This document shows, piece after piece, positions 8,590 through 16,753 of a stretch of 64,000 nucleotides of DNA. Numbering within the stretch: the first letter of the stretch is position 1; every line of letters starts with the position of its first letter. A program made the position numbers and the translations under genes. A model generated the notes under the pieces. The model was given only the letters and a program-made list of their open reading frames with translations, ran no database searches and was not told where the DNA came from. The stretch is from an uncultured Verrucomicrobia subdivision 3 bacterium (GTDB lineage Bacteria; Verrucomicrobiota; Verrucomicrobiia; Limisphaerales; UBA11358), in assembly GCA_903850425.1 (NCBI GenBank), contig CAINLR010000004.1:1-64000 (forward strand), read 5' to 3'.

Positions 8590-9564
8590 ATGGCGGCGCA
8601 CGATCCACAAACGGGTCATTGGTCCGGCAGCGGCAAATTGCGCGGCGGCCGCAGCGGCATCTGGTTTTTCATCACCGCGCTGCGGTTGCTGGGCCTGCGC
8701 GTGACCTATGCGTTGACGGTGCCGGTGGCAATTTATTTTTCCTTTGCGTCCCCGGACGTGGCGGCCACGATGGATTTTCACCGGCGCGTGTTCGGCCCGT
8801 TGCCGTGGTGGAAACGGCGCTGGCTCGTCTTCAAACATTTTCTTTCGTTCGGCTTTGCCTTGATTGACCGCACCGCCGTGCTCGCGGGCAGGACGAAGCA
8901 TTTCAGTTTCACGTTTGACGGCGAAATGATCTTGCGCGAAGCCCTCACCGAAGGGCGCGGCGTGCTGGTGCTGACCGCGCACCTCGGCAACTGGGAGGCG
9001 GCGGGGCAGTTGCTGGCGCGACTCGACGTGCCCATCAACGTCACCGGCTTTGACAACGAATCCCCCGAAGTCCGCGAACTGCTCAACCAGGCTGGCCCGC
9101 AAAGATTTCGGCTCCTGCCGCTGACCGGTTCGCCGACCGATGTGATCCCACTCCTGGCCGCATTGCGTCGCGGCGAAATCGTCGCCATGCTCGGCGATCG
9201 CCCCTACGGCAGTCCGTCGGTGCGCATTCCGTTTCTCGGCGGCCTGGCGTCGTTTCCCGTCGGCGGCTATGTGATGGCCGCGCTGGCCGGGGCTCCGTTG
9301 ATGCACGTCTTCAATCTGCGCGAGCCCGGCGGGCATTACCGGTTTTTCCGATTTCCGCCGCAACACCCGAAGCTGCCCGTGCGCAGCGAACGGGATGCCT
9401 ATTTGCGCGCATGTGCCGCGCGGTTCGCTGGCGATCTGGAAGAAGTGCTCCGACGCGATCCGTTGCAATGGTATAATTTTTATCCGTTCTGGGAAGAAAC
9501 CAAACCGCCGGTTCCGCCACCGGTTCCGCCGCGCGCGAAGACCACCTTATGTCCCTCGCGCTAG
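8590..9564 (+). CDS. Lipid A lauroyl/myristoyl-type acyltransferase
   Basis: This is a 324-residue LPLAT-superfamily acyltransferase of the HtrB/LpxL type. The hallmark HLGNWE (His131...Glu136) is followed by GDRPYG and a C-terminal WYNFYPFWE segment. A hydrophobic segment near residues 25-50 suggests anchoring to the inner membrane. In aryl-polyene clusters, proteins of this type are thought to transfer the finished polyene, or another acyl chain, onto the lipid carrier. That role here is inferred from context. It begins 1 base after fabG and overlaps the following dehydratase by 16 bases, indicating tight co-translation. Confidence 0.85.
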   Translation: MAAHDPQTGHWSGSGKLRGGRSGIWFFITALRLLGLRVTYALTVPVAIYFSFASPDVAATMDFHRRVFGPLPWWKRRWLVFKHFLSFGFALIDRTAVLAGRTKHFSFTFDGEMILREALTEGRGVLVLTAHLGNWEAAGQLLARLDVPINVTGFDNESPEVRELLNQAGPQRFRLLPLTGSPTDVIPLLAALRRGEIVAMLGDRPYGSPSVRIPFLGGLASFPVGGYVMAALAGAPLMHVFNLREPGGHYRFFRFPPQHPKLPVRSERDAYLRACAARFAGDLEEVLRRDPLQWYNFYPFWEETKPPVPPPVPPRAKTTLCPSR

Positions 9565-9962
9565 CTCAGCTCCTTCCGCATCGCGCGCCGATGCAGTGGC
9601 TCAATGCCCTGACGAGTTGCACCGAAACGACGGCGACCGCGACGGCGTGCTTTGGCGAAAATGATTTCGCGGTGGCCGACGGCAAAGTCATCGAGACGGC
9701 GCTGGTCGAATGCGTCGCTCAAACCGTCGCGGCGGCGCTGGGTCAGCGGGCGCAAGCCGGTGGCGGCAAAACCGGAATGGCCGCCAACGGCATGCTGGTG
9801 GCCGTTTCCAATTTCAAAATCCAGTCGCGCCCGTCCGCCGGAAAAACGTTGCACATCGAAGTTCGCGAAGTGCGCCGCTTGGGCCTGATGTTGCTGATTG
9901 CCGGAACGATTTCTTGTGACGGCCAAACGGTTGCGAACGGGGAACTGTCGTTGTATGCGTGA
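9549..9962 (+). CDS. Hot-dog fold 3-hydroxyacyl-ACP dehydratase-like protein (ApeP-like)
   Basis: This 137-residue hot-dog domain protein starts inside the end of the acyltransferase gene. The LPHRAPM segment (residues 9-15) carries the catalytic-type histidine, and ETALVECVAQTVAAALG (about 50-66) carries the partner glutamate of the FabA/FabZ family. It would remove water from 3-hydroxyacyl-ACP to leave a double bond. A second hot-dog dehydratase lies at 16388-16753, as expected of aryl-polyene pathways, which use two. The stop overlaps the next ketosynthase start by 8 bases. Confidence 0.82.
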   Translation: MSLALAQLLPHRAPMQWLNALTSCTETTATATACFGENDFAVADGKVIETALVECVAQTVAAALGQRAQAGGGKTGMAANGMLVAVSNFKIQSRPSAGKTLHIEVREVRRLGLMLLIAGTISCDGQTVANGELSLYA

Positions 9963-11121
9963 ACCAATTGAGCACGGCGTTCCAGTCGTCATCGCCGGCT
10001 GCGGTGCGATCACCGCCGTGGGCCGTGGCCTTGAGCCGCTGCGCGCCGCGTTACAAAAAAACCTGAGCGGTCTGCGCCAGTCGGAAAAATTCAGTTCGCC
10101 TCGTTTTCAATCCAACATTGTCGGTGCCGCGCCAAGAAACTTCGACGAGGAGAATCCGGCCTGGCAGCTTGCCTCGGCAGCCTTGCAGCAAGCGCACGAA
10201 TCATCGCCAAAGGTTTTGGAAAGTATTCCCGCCGAACGCATCGGCCTCGTGCTTTCGACCACCAAAGCCAATATCGAGGCGCTCGAACGGATTTCCGACA
10301 ATCGTGCCTGTTCCGACAGCGCGCGCCGGCATTTGCAGTCCAATCTGCTCGCGGCTGATCTCGCGGCCGCGCATGGCGCGCGCGGGCCGGTGCAGACTAT
10401 TTCCGTCGCTTGCGTATCCGGCCTCATTGCCATTCAGCAAGGAACCCGAATGATTCAACGGGGCGAAGCCGAGGCGGTGCTCGTCGTGGGCGTGGATTGC
10501 CTCTCGGAATTTGTCGTGGCCGGATTCACCGCGCTCAAAGCGCTCGATCCCATCGGCTGCCGGCCCTTCGATGCGAAGCGCTGCGGCCTGAGTCCGGGCG
10601 AAGCCGGGGCCGCCATCGTTTTGGTTCGCGGTGATCTGATGTCGCAACCGGCGATCGCCATTCGTGGTTTCGGCAGCAGCAACGATGCAAATCATCTCAC
10701 CGGGCCATCGCGTGACGGGTCGGGACTGGCGCAGGCGATTCAAGCGGCCTTGGCCGCCGCCAAACTGGCACCGAACGAAATTGACTACGTCCACGCCCAC
10801 GGGACCGCCACAAGCTACAACGACACGATGGAATCGCTGGCGCTCCACACAGTTTTTGGCGAAGCCTGTCCGCCGGTCAGCGGCTCAAAAGGAATGCTCG
10901 GTCACACGCTCGGCGCGGCGGGCGTCGTGGAGACGATCTGCTGCGTGCTGGCGATGCAGGAAAACTTTCTGCCGGGCACACCGCGATTGAGTGTCGCGGC
11001 CGAAGGCACGCCCGCCCGCCTCGTGCGCGAACCACGCACGGGCGTGAAACTAAGAAACGTGCTGAAACTCAACACCGGTTTCGGCGGCATGAACGGCGCG
11101 CTGATCTTGAGCCATGAATAA
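9955..11121 (+). CDS. Beta-ketoacyl-ACP synthase (KAS I/II type)
   Basis: This 388-residue ketosynthase has the complete Cys-His-His triad: Cys153 in SVACVSG, His282 in HAHGTAT and His317 in GMLGHTLGAAG. The start at 9955 is preferred because the earlier in-frame codon lies deep in the preceding gene. The enzyme extends an acyl chain by decarboxylative condensation with malonyl-ACP. It overlaps its neighbours on both sides by 8 bases. Together with the KS-like half protein, the ACP and the KS-CLF fusion that follow, it forms the elongation core of the cluster. Confidence 0.92.
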   Translation: MREPIEHGVPVVIAGCGAITAVGRGLEPLRAALQKNLSGLRQSEKFSSPRFQSNIVGAAPRNFDEENPAWQLASAALQQAHESSPKVLESIPAERIGLVLSTTKANIEALERISDNRACSDSARRHLQSNLLAADLAAAHGARGPVQTISVACVSGLIAIQQGTRMIQRGEAEAVLVVGVDCLSEFVVAGFTALKALDPIGCRPFDAKRCGLSPGEAGAAIVLVRGDLMSQPAIAIRGFGSSNDANHLTGPSRDGSGLAQAIQAALAAAKLAPNEIDYVHAHGTATSYNDTMESLALHTVFGEACPPVSGSKGMLGHTLGAAGVVETICCVLAMQENFLPGTPRLSVAAEGTPARLVREPRTGVKLRNVLKLNTGFGGMNGALILSHE

Positions 11122-11707
11122 AATCTTCATTGCCGCCGCCAGCATTGTGACCGAAACCGATTTGCCTTCGGCCCGGCTTGGCCAGCGTTTTGGGCGGCTG
11201 GATTTGCAGAGTCAGTTGGCGCTACTGGCCGTCGCGTCGCTGCAGATTGACTTTGCGAAATTCCCTCCAGACCGCCTCGGTATCTGCCTCGTGGCCAGCG
11301 CCGGCTCGCTGACGACCGATCTCAATTTTTGGAACGGACGCAGTGGCGTGGGCGGGCCGAGTCCGACCTTGTTCGCCTACACGTTACCGAGCGCGGCAGT
11401 CGGCGAAATCGCCATTCACTTTGGGCTCACCGGCCCGGATTTGTGCTTCGTGGGCGACGGCACGGAACTGATTACCGAAGCTGTGGATCTGATCCGCAGC
11501 GACAAAGTGGACGGCTGCCTCTGCATTTGCGGCGAAGTCATTTCCACCGAAGTCGCGAAAATTATCTCCGGGCCGTCCGCCGCGACCGCCTGTGCGCTGT
11601 TTTTAACGCGCGCCGCTCTGTCGCCGGATTCGCGCGAGTTGCGGGAATTTGACCGTGACATCAAACCGCTCTGTGCGTTACTTTGCGCTGCAAAATCAGC
11701 GAGTTAA
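11114..11707 (+). CDS. Stand-alone ketosynthase N-terminal-like protein (ApeC-like)
   Basis: This 197-residue protein resembles the N-terminal half of a thiolase-fold ketosynthase (the family called ketoacyl-synt_2). It has GICLVASAGSLTTDLNF, an APE-typical TLPSAAVGEIAIHFGLTGP stretch, and then CFVGDGTELI where a true ketosynthase has its nucleophilic cysteine motif. The C-terminal half with the two histidines is absent. It is therefore unlikely to condense chains by itself and may be a structural partner. Such half proteins are a recurrent marker of aryl-polyene clusters. It overlaps the KS gene by 8 bases and sits 6 bases before the ACP gene. Confidence 0.75.
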   Translation: MNKIFIAAASIVTETDLPSARLGQRFGRLDLQSQLALLAVASLQIDFAKFPPDRLGICLVASAGSLTTDLNFWNGRSGVGGPSPTLFAYTLPSAAVGEIAIHFGLTGPDLCFVGDGTELITEAVDLIRSDKVDGCLCICGEVISTEVAKIISGPSAATACALFLTRAALSPDSRELREFDRDIKPLCALLCAAKSAS

Positions 11708-11713
11708 TCACCC

Positions 11714-11971
11714 ATGCAAATCTCAACCCACGAACTGAAATCGAAAGTCATCGAGTCGCTCAAGCTGCAGGACATCACGCCGGAACAGATTGACGACGAC
11801 GCGCCCTTGTTCGGCACGGGGCTGGGGTTGGATTCCATTGACGCGCTGGAACTCGTCGTGCTGCTGGAAAAAGATTACGGCATCGTCATCAAGGACATCG
11901 AGGAAGGTCGCCCGGCGTTTCGCTCGGTGAAAACGCTCGCCGAATTCATCGCGGCCAAACGCCCGCAATAG
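11714..11971 (+). CDS. Acyl carrier protein (first of two)
   Basis: This is an 85-residue acidic ACP. The phosphopantetheine attachment site is Ser41 in GLGLDSIDALEL, followed by the helix III region ending at AEFIAAKRPQ. It carries the growing chain as a thioester between the cluster's ketosynthases, ketoreductase and dehydratases. It lies between the half ketosynthase and the KS-CLF fusion with gaps of 6 and 4 bases. A second, differently placed ACP occurs on the other arm (27642-27896), consistent with separate starter and elongation carriers; that division of labour is inference. Confidence 0.93.
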   Translation: MQISTHELKSKVIESLKLQDITPEQIDDDAPLFGTGLGLDSIDALELVVLLEKDYGIVIKDIEEGRPAFRSVKTLAEFIAAKRPQ

Positions 11972-11975
11972 CATC

Positions 11976-14168
11976 GTGGCCGACCGTTCTCCAGTCATCA
12001 CCGGCCTGGGCATCGTGTCCGCCGCCGGCTTCGGCACGGAGGAAGTCTGGCGCGCGGTGGCCGCCGGCACCAGCGGACTCAAGCCGCTGACGCTTTTTCA
12101 ATCGCCGCGCTACGGCCAGATTGTCACGGGCGAAATCCAGCGCGACCTGATTGCGCTCGGGGCACCAACCCACAGTTCCCGCAGCGACAAACTCGGCTGG
12201 CTCGCCGCGCGGGAGGCCATCGCGGATGCGAAGATTGATTTCCAAACTTGTGGCGATCGCGCAGGCGTTCTGCTCGGCACCTCCGTCGGCGGCTCCTACG
12301 ACAGCGAACTTTTCCTCGCCACGCTAATCAAACGCGGAAAAATGCGCGCCCGCCCGACGCGGTTTCATGAATGTTCGACCACGGTGGATTTGATCGCGGA
12401 TTCGTTCGGCTTGTTCGGTCCCAGCATGGCTATTGCAACGGCCTGTTCGTCGAGCGCATTGGCGATTGCGCAGGCAGCGGAAATGATCATGTCCGGTGAG
12501 GCTGACGTGATGCTAACCGGTGGTGCCGACTCGATGTCGCGCATGACCTGGGGCGGCTTTCATTCGCTGCTGCTCGTGGATGCGGCGGGCTGCCGGCCCT
12601 TTGATGTGACCCGTTCCGGTATGAGCCACGGCGAAGGCGCGGCGGTTTTGATTTTGGAATCTGAAGAATCAGCGCGCCGTCGCGGCGCAAAAATTCTCGC
12701 GCGCCTGTCCGGCTGGGGCCTGAGCTGCGATGCGTATCACGCGACCGCGCCGCATCCGCAGGGCGCGGGCGCAACGGCGGCGATGCAATCCGCGCTGCAC
12801 CGCGCCGGACTCGAACCGGCGGCGATTGATTACGTCAACGCCCACGGCACCGGCACGCGCGACAACGACATTGCGGAAACGATCGCGCTGAAAACGGTTT
12901 TTCATAATCGCGTGCCGCCCTTCTCCAGCACGAAACGGGTTTTCGGTCATGCGCTGGCCGCTAGCGGCGCGATGGAGGCCGTCGTCTGTATTGAAGCATT
13001 GCGGCATCAGGAACTCCCGCCCAATCCTGGCTTCAGCAAATGCGATCCCGCCATCGGCCTCGAACCGGTCACTGAGCTTCGGCACGCGCCGCTGTCGCAT
13101 GTGATGAGCAACTCCTTCGGCTTCGGCGGCAACAACGGCGTGCTCATTTTTTCCAAAGCAGCAACGTCTCCGCAAACCCGCGCGCCAAAAAAGGTTCAAG
13201 TAGCCGTCGGTGGCATCGGAGTCATTGGGCCGGGCGCCATTGTCATCAAGCAAATCACTGCGCCGCTGCCGCCGGGGCAGGGGCCGGTTCGCAGTTGCGG
13301 TCTTCTCGCGGATGCGGCCATGCTGGCACCGAATCAGCGTCGTCGTCTGAGCCGATTGCAACAGATGGCCATTATTACTGCGCGTCACAGTCACCCGCCG
13401 GATGCGGCGCAGCGCGTCGCCATCGCGATTGGCACCGGGCTCGGATGTCTCGAAGACGCTGGCGCGTTCATCGAAAATCTGGTCGCCAAGGACGAACGCG
13501 AGCCGATGCCGTCGCGCTTTCCCAATTCCGTTCATAATTCTCCGGCCGGCCAAGTGGCGATTGATCAGGCCGCGCGCGGGATGAACGCCGCGCCCACCGT
13601 CGGCGAAATCACGTTTGAATGCGCGCTCTGGCAGGGGATTTCCCAGCTTAACACTGACGAAGCTGATTGCGCACTGGTTGGCGCGGTGGATGAAACTGAC
13701 AAATATCTCTTGAGCATCGGCCAGCGTTGGGGCGCGTGGAACGAAACCATCATGCCCGGCGAAGGCGCGGTCGTCGCCAGCCTGGCGGGCGCGGATCAGC
13801 TTGCGTCGCCGCTCGCCCGCGTGACGACCTTGAAACTAGGCCGCTATCACAAGCCGTTTGATGCGGAACGTGAAGCCGATTGGATTGCTTCTGTGGTTGA
13901 CCTGTCCCAAGCGGACGTGCTTTTAAGCGGGGCCAAAGGTTTCCGCAAGCTTGAGCCGATGTATGCCGCTGTCGCGGCGGCGCTGATTCAACGTGCCGGA
14001 AAAAAGCTGGAACATCAGACTTACAAGCAGCTCTGCGGCGAATTTCACTCGGCCTCGGCGTTTGGCTTTTCCATCGCCGTGAAATTGGCGCAGGAAAGAA
14101 AATGCGGCGTGCTGCTCTACACCTTGTCACAGCGCGGAGCCAAAGCGTTATGCCTGGTGCAACCCTGA
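11976..14168 (+). CDS. Ketosynthase fused to a chain-length-factor-like second ketosynthase domain
   Basis: This is a 730-residue protein starting at GTG. Domain 1 (residues 1-395) is a full ketosynthase with Cys157 (ATACSSSA), His290 (VNAHGTGT) and His325 (VFGHALAASG). Domain 2 (about 407-730) has the same fold in outline, but AHGT is replaced by a GAKG-type sequence and the cysteine loop is degenerate (TFECALWQG). A histidine remains in GEFHSASAFG. This is the pattern of a chain-length factor. KS and CLF are normally separate paired proteins, so the fusion is notable. It is expected to control polyene length with the ACP encoded just upstream. Confidence 0.85.
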   Translation: MADRSPVITGLGIVSAAGFGTEEVWRAVAAGTSGLKPLTLFQSPRYGQIVTGEIQRDLIALGAPTHSSRSDKLGWLAAREAIADAKIDFQTCGDRAGVLLGTSVGGSYDSELFLATLIKRGKMRARPTRFHECSTTVDLIADSFGLFGPSMAIATACSSSALAIAQAAEMIMSGEADVMLTGGADSMSRMTWGGFHSLLLVDAAGCRPFDVTRSGMSHGEGAAVLILESEESARRRGAKILARLSGWGLSCDAYHATAPHPQGAGATAAMQSALHRAGLEPAAIDYVNAHGTGTRDNDIAETIALKTVFHNRVPPFSSTKRVFGHALAASGAMEAVVCIEALRHQELPPNPGFSKCDPAIGLEPVTELRHAPLSHVMSNSFGFGGNNGVLIFSKAATSPQTRAPKKVQVAVGGIGVIGPGAIVIKQITAPLPPGQGPVRSCGLLADAAMLAPNQRRRLSRLQQMAIITARHSHPPDAAQRVAIAIGTGLGCLEDAGAFIENLVAKDEREPMPSRFPNSVHNSPAGQVAIDQAARGMNAAPTVGEITFECALWQGISQLNTDEADCALVGAVDETDKYLLSIGQRWGAWNETIMPGEGAVVASLAGADQLASPLARVTTLKLGRYHKPFDAEREADWIASVVDLSQADVLLSGAKGFRKLEPMYAAVAAALIQRAGKKLEHQTYKQLCGEFHSASAFGFSIAVKLAQERKCGVLLYTLSQRGAKALCLVQP

Positions 14169-14176
14169 CCCGGAAC

Positions 14177-14238
14177 GCCGAGCGCCTTCTCGGCAATTGG
14201 ATTTTCCTCTCCTCCGACTCGCCGAGCCGAGGCTCGGC
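14177..14238. repeat. Two GC-rich inverted repeats after the KS-CLF gene
   Basis: GCCGAG and CTCGGC face each other across 6 bases (14177-14194). A perfect 8-bp palindromic pair (GCCGAGCC / GGCTCGGC, 2-base spacer) lies at 14221-14238, directly before the deacetylase ATG. Either could attenuate transcription or be a small dispersed palindrome; no U-tract follows the second. Confidence 0.45.
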
Positions 14239-14247
14239 GCTCCAGCC

Positions 14248-15000
14248 ATGACGCGCTTTCACATTGTGGCGTCAATCTCAGGCATGGCCGCCGCCGCGGC
14301 ATGGGCATTTCATGATTTTATTCTGCTCGGTGTGGTGGTTGCCACCTTCTTCGTCGTGATGGGTTTGGGGGTGGCGCTTCCTCAGCTTCGCTTTTTTGGA
14401 GATTTTATCTGTCGTGGCAGCAGTTCCCGCCGCTGCGTTGCGCTGACCTTTGACGACGGCCCGGACCCGCGCTCCACGCCCGCTTTGCTAGAACTACTCC
14501 GCATGGAAAAAGTCCCCGCTGCCTTCTTCTGCATTGGCAAAAAGGTTGAGTCTGATCCTGAGCTCGCGGCGCGCATCGTTCGCGAGGGCCATCTGCTGGA
14601 AAACCATTCCTACGCGCACAGCAATTTCACAAATTTCTATTCTACCGCGCGACTCCAGGCAGAATTGGTCCAGACTCAAGCGGTCGTCGAAAAAGCTTCC
14701 GGCGTCTCGCCAAAGTATTTTCGTCCGCCGGTGGGCTTGTCGAATCCCGGCACCTTCCGCGCCGCGCGCAATTTGAACCTGCAAGTCATCGGCTGGACGA
14801 TTCGGAGCCTCGACACGGTCATTGCCAGCCCGGACAAGATTGTGGCGCGCGTGAAACGCGGGCTGCAACCCGGCGCGATTATTTTGCTGCACGACGGCAA
14901 CATTCCTGCGGAGAAACTGTTGGCGACCGTGAAATCGCTGTTGGACACCGTGCGCGGGCTGGGTTATGAAATTGTGCGATTGGACGAACTATTGAAATGA
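14248..15000 (+). CDS. Membrane-anchored polysaccharide deacetylase (NodB family)
   Basis: This is a 250-residue protein starting at ATG 14248; a TTG 17 codons earlier lies across the inverted repeats and is less likely. An N-terminal hydrophobic segment (about 20-45) is followed by the NodB domain: TFDDGPDP (67-74), the metal ligands in HSYAH (120-124), the RPPVG motif and LHDG near the end. Such enzymes remove N- or O-acetyl groups from carbohydrates or related amides at the membrane. Inside an APE-like cluster it may trim a sugar made by the GT2 glycosyltransferase on the opposite arm; that is inference. It overlaps the LolA-like gene by 4 bases. Confidence 0.88.
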   Translation: MTRFHIVASISGMAAAAAWAFHDFILLGVVVATFFVVMGLGVALPQLRFFGDFICRGSSSRRCVALTFDDGPDPRSTPALLELLRMEKVPAAFFCIGKKVESDPELAARIVREGHLLENHSYAHSNFTNFYSTARLQAELVQTQAVVEKASGVSPKYFRPPVGLSNPGTFRAARNLNLQVIGWTIRSLDTVIASPDKIVARVKRGLQPGAIILLHDGNIPAEKLLATVKSLLDTVRGLGYEIVRLDELLK

Positions 15001-15689
15001 AGACACTCATACGAATTTTAACGCTGGCGCGGGCGTTGGTTGCGGTTTCCGCCTGGGGCGAACCGCCTACCAAACCAGTCATCGATTCCCAGCCGGTGCT
15101 TTCGGATTTGCAGCACAAGATGGCGTCCGTGCGTTCGGTTTATCTGGAATTCACCCAGGAGCGCGTGTTGAAGTTATTCACCGAGCCGCTGAAAACCGAG
15201 GGCGTGATGCTGATCGAGCGGCCGGACAAAATCCGCTGGGAAACCACCGCGCCCTATCAATCCATTCTGCTCGGCGATCAAAAAACCGTGGCGCAATTTG
15301 AATTCAACGACGGCAAGTGGGAAAAATTGAAACTCGGCTTTCCCCAGCTCCTGCAGCGCGTGATGCAGCAGATGGCGTTGATGAACCAAGGCAAACTCGA
15401 CGCGCTGATGACCGACTACAAAATTAGCGTGGCGACGGGCGCGCTGACGGTGCTGACGATGGTGCCGAAAGACGAAAACGTGCGCGGCATGATGTCGTCG
15501 CTGGAAGTGCATCTGTTGCCGGATTTGTCCGCGACGCGCGTCGTGGTGATGAACGAACCAAATGGGGATCTGACGCGCATCACTTTTCGGAACGAAAAGC
15601 GCGACGCGAATTTTCCGGCGAACACCTTCGATCAATCCAAACCGCTTGCGATTGCCGCCGTGCAGTCGGTCGTGAAAAATGCGCTTTAG
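14997..15689 (+). CDS. LolA-like outer-membrane lipoprotein carrier protein
   Basis: This 230-residue protein has a signal-like N terminus and the LolA/LolB beta-barrel signature: VRSVYLEFTQERVLKLFTEP, then VMLIERPDKIRWETTAPY, ILLGDQKTVAQFEF and, near the end, ITFRNEKRDANFP. LolA proteins carry lipidated molecules through the periplasm. Cluster-encoded LolA copies in aryl-polyene loci are believed to move the polyene lipid to the outer membrane. It overlaps the deacetylase by 4 bases and precedes a palindromic repeat element and a lipoprotein that may act as the receiving partner. Confidence 0.85.
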   Translation: MKTLIRILTLARALVAVSAWGEPPTKPVIDSQPVLSDLQHKMASVRSVYLEFTQERVLKLFTEPLKTEGVMLIERPDKIRWETTAPYQSILLGDQKTVAQFEFNDGKWEKLKLGFPQLLQRVMQQMALMNQGKLDALMTDYKISVATGALTVLTMVPKDENVRGMMSSLEVHLLPDLSATRVVVMNEPNGDLTRITFRNEKRDANFPANTFDQSKPLAIAAVQSVVKNAL

Positions 15690-15720
15690 TCTTACGCGCC
15701 AACGAATGAACTCCGGTCGC

Positions 15721-15873
15721 CTCTCATTAGCACCTGGCTTCAGCCAGGTGATTTCTGGAATTCGGCGGCCACAGCCGTTTCAACGGCTTTGGTCGGGCGC
15801 GACGCAAACCGTTAAAACGGTTTTGACGTCCTATGCGGCATTCCACCGGGCTGCAGCCCGGTGTTAATGAGAG
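15721..15873. repeat. 153-bp MITE-like palindromic element
   Basis: The outer 14 bases at each end (15721-15734 and 15860-15873) are inverted repeats matching at 13 of 14 positions. Inside are four nested small palindromes: CACCTGG...CCAGGTG near 15731, a CCGTTTCAACGG-type stem, an AAACCGTTAAAACGGTTT-type stem and a CACCGGGCTGCAGCCCGGTG stem at the right end. No gene is present. The structure is that of a REP/BIME or miniature inverted-repeat element inserted between the LolA and lipoprotein genes. The right end lies 8 bases before the next ATG and so overlaps its ribosome-binding region. Confidence 0.75.
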
Positions 15874-15881
15874 GTAAGTTT

Positions 15882-16391
15882 ATGTTTTTATCCTGTCGTA
15901 TTATTTTTTTTGTGGTGCTGGCTGCGGTGCTGGCCGGTTGCGCCACGCGGCCGCCGAACCACTTTTCCCCGCCGGTCGGCATGTTTCCCGCCAACGGACT
16001 CTTGATTCAGCGCGCCCTTTTCACAGCGCGCGGCCGCCAGTTCGCCCTGAACGGCTATCTGGCGTTGAGTGAAACCGGCGGCAAACGGCTCATCGTCACG
16101 GAGACTTTCGGCAACGTGATGGCCGATGTGTTGGTCAAACCGGATGGCCGGGTTTTCGTCATCAAGTCGAGCCGGATGTTTCCCGAAAGATACATTCGCC
16201 GGCTCGTGGTTGCTGATCTGGAATGCGTGTTTGGCAGTGCGCCGGCGGCGGATTGTCCCGTGACGATGCCAGGCAAAAACCATTTCGTGATTGATCGTGG
16301 CGGATACCAATTGGATTTGCGGATCGTGGAAACCAAGTCCAGCGCACAACCCGCAGCGATGTTTGACGAGACGGCCTCCTTGAAGAAATGA
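15882..16391 (+). CDS. Outer-membrane lipoprotein, LolB/DUF3261-like
   Basis: This 169-residue protein has a lipoprotein signal (FFVVLAAVLAGCATRPP, with the lipid-bearing cysteine in LAGC). The ATG at 15882 is chosen because an AGAGG box lies just upstream; an alternative ATG at 15867 is less well spaced. The mature part has the sequence flow of the LolB-like family seen in aryl-polyene loci (RQFALNGYLALSETGGKRLIVTET, then ADVLVKPDGRVFVIKSSR). It probably accepts cargo from the LolA-like protein at the outer membrane. It overlaps the following dehydratase by 4 bases. Confidence 0.72.
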   Translation: MFLSCRIIFFVVLAAVLAGCATRPPNHFSPPVGMFPANGLLIQRALFTARGRQFALNGYLALSETGGKRLIVTETFGNVMADVLVKPDGRVFVIKSSRMFPERYIRRLVVADLECVFGSAPAADCPVTMPGKNHFVIDRGGYQLDLRIVETKSSAQPAAMFDETASLKK

Positions 16392-16753
16392 ACCTGCAAG
16401 ATTCCATCGCCGCAGCGCGGGTCGCCGGCCCGCTGCCGCAAGCCGACGGCACCAACCGGTTTGAATTCAATTTCAGTCCCGACGATCCGACGTTCGTCGG
16501 GCATTTCCCGGGCCGCCCGATTTTGCCCGGCGTCTTTCAACTGGAAATCGTCCGGCTGGCAGCGGAGTGGATTCAACATCGTCCGCTCGCCGTGCGCGAA
16601 ATTGCCAAGGCAAAGTTTCAACGACCAATCTTACCTGGCGAAATTTTGAAGCTCGATTTGAAACTGGTTGAGGCCGACGCCGTGGTTTCGGCCCGGGCGA
16701 CTTTTTCCTGCGGCGGACAACCAGCCGGCGAGGCCTTCCTGAAACTGTCGTGA
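16388..16753 (+). CDS. FabZ-like 3-hydroxyacyl-ACP dehydratase (ApeI-like)
   Basis: This 121-residue hot-dog protein has the complete FabZ active-site segment GHFPGRPILPGVFQLE, with catalytic His and Glu, at about residues 38-53. The following strand AKFQRPILPGEILKLDLKL is typical of the family. It dehydrates 3-hydroxyacyl-ACP intermediates. With the hot-dog protein at 9549-9962 it gives the cluster two dehydratases. Start and stop each overlap neighbouring genes by 4 bases, so it belongs to the same transcription unit. Confidence 0.88.
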   Translation: MNLQDSIAAARVAGPLPQADGTNRFEFNFSPDDPTFVGHFPGRPILPGVFQLEIVRLAAEWIQHRPLAVREIAKAKFQRPILPGEILKLDLKLVEADAVVSARATFSCGGQPAGEAFLKLS

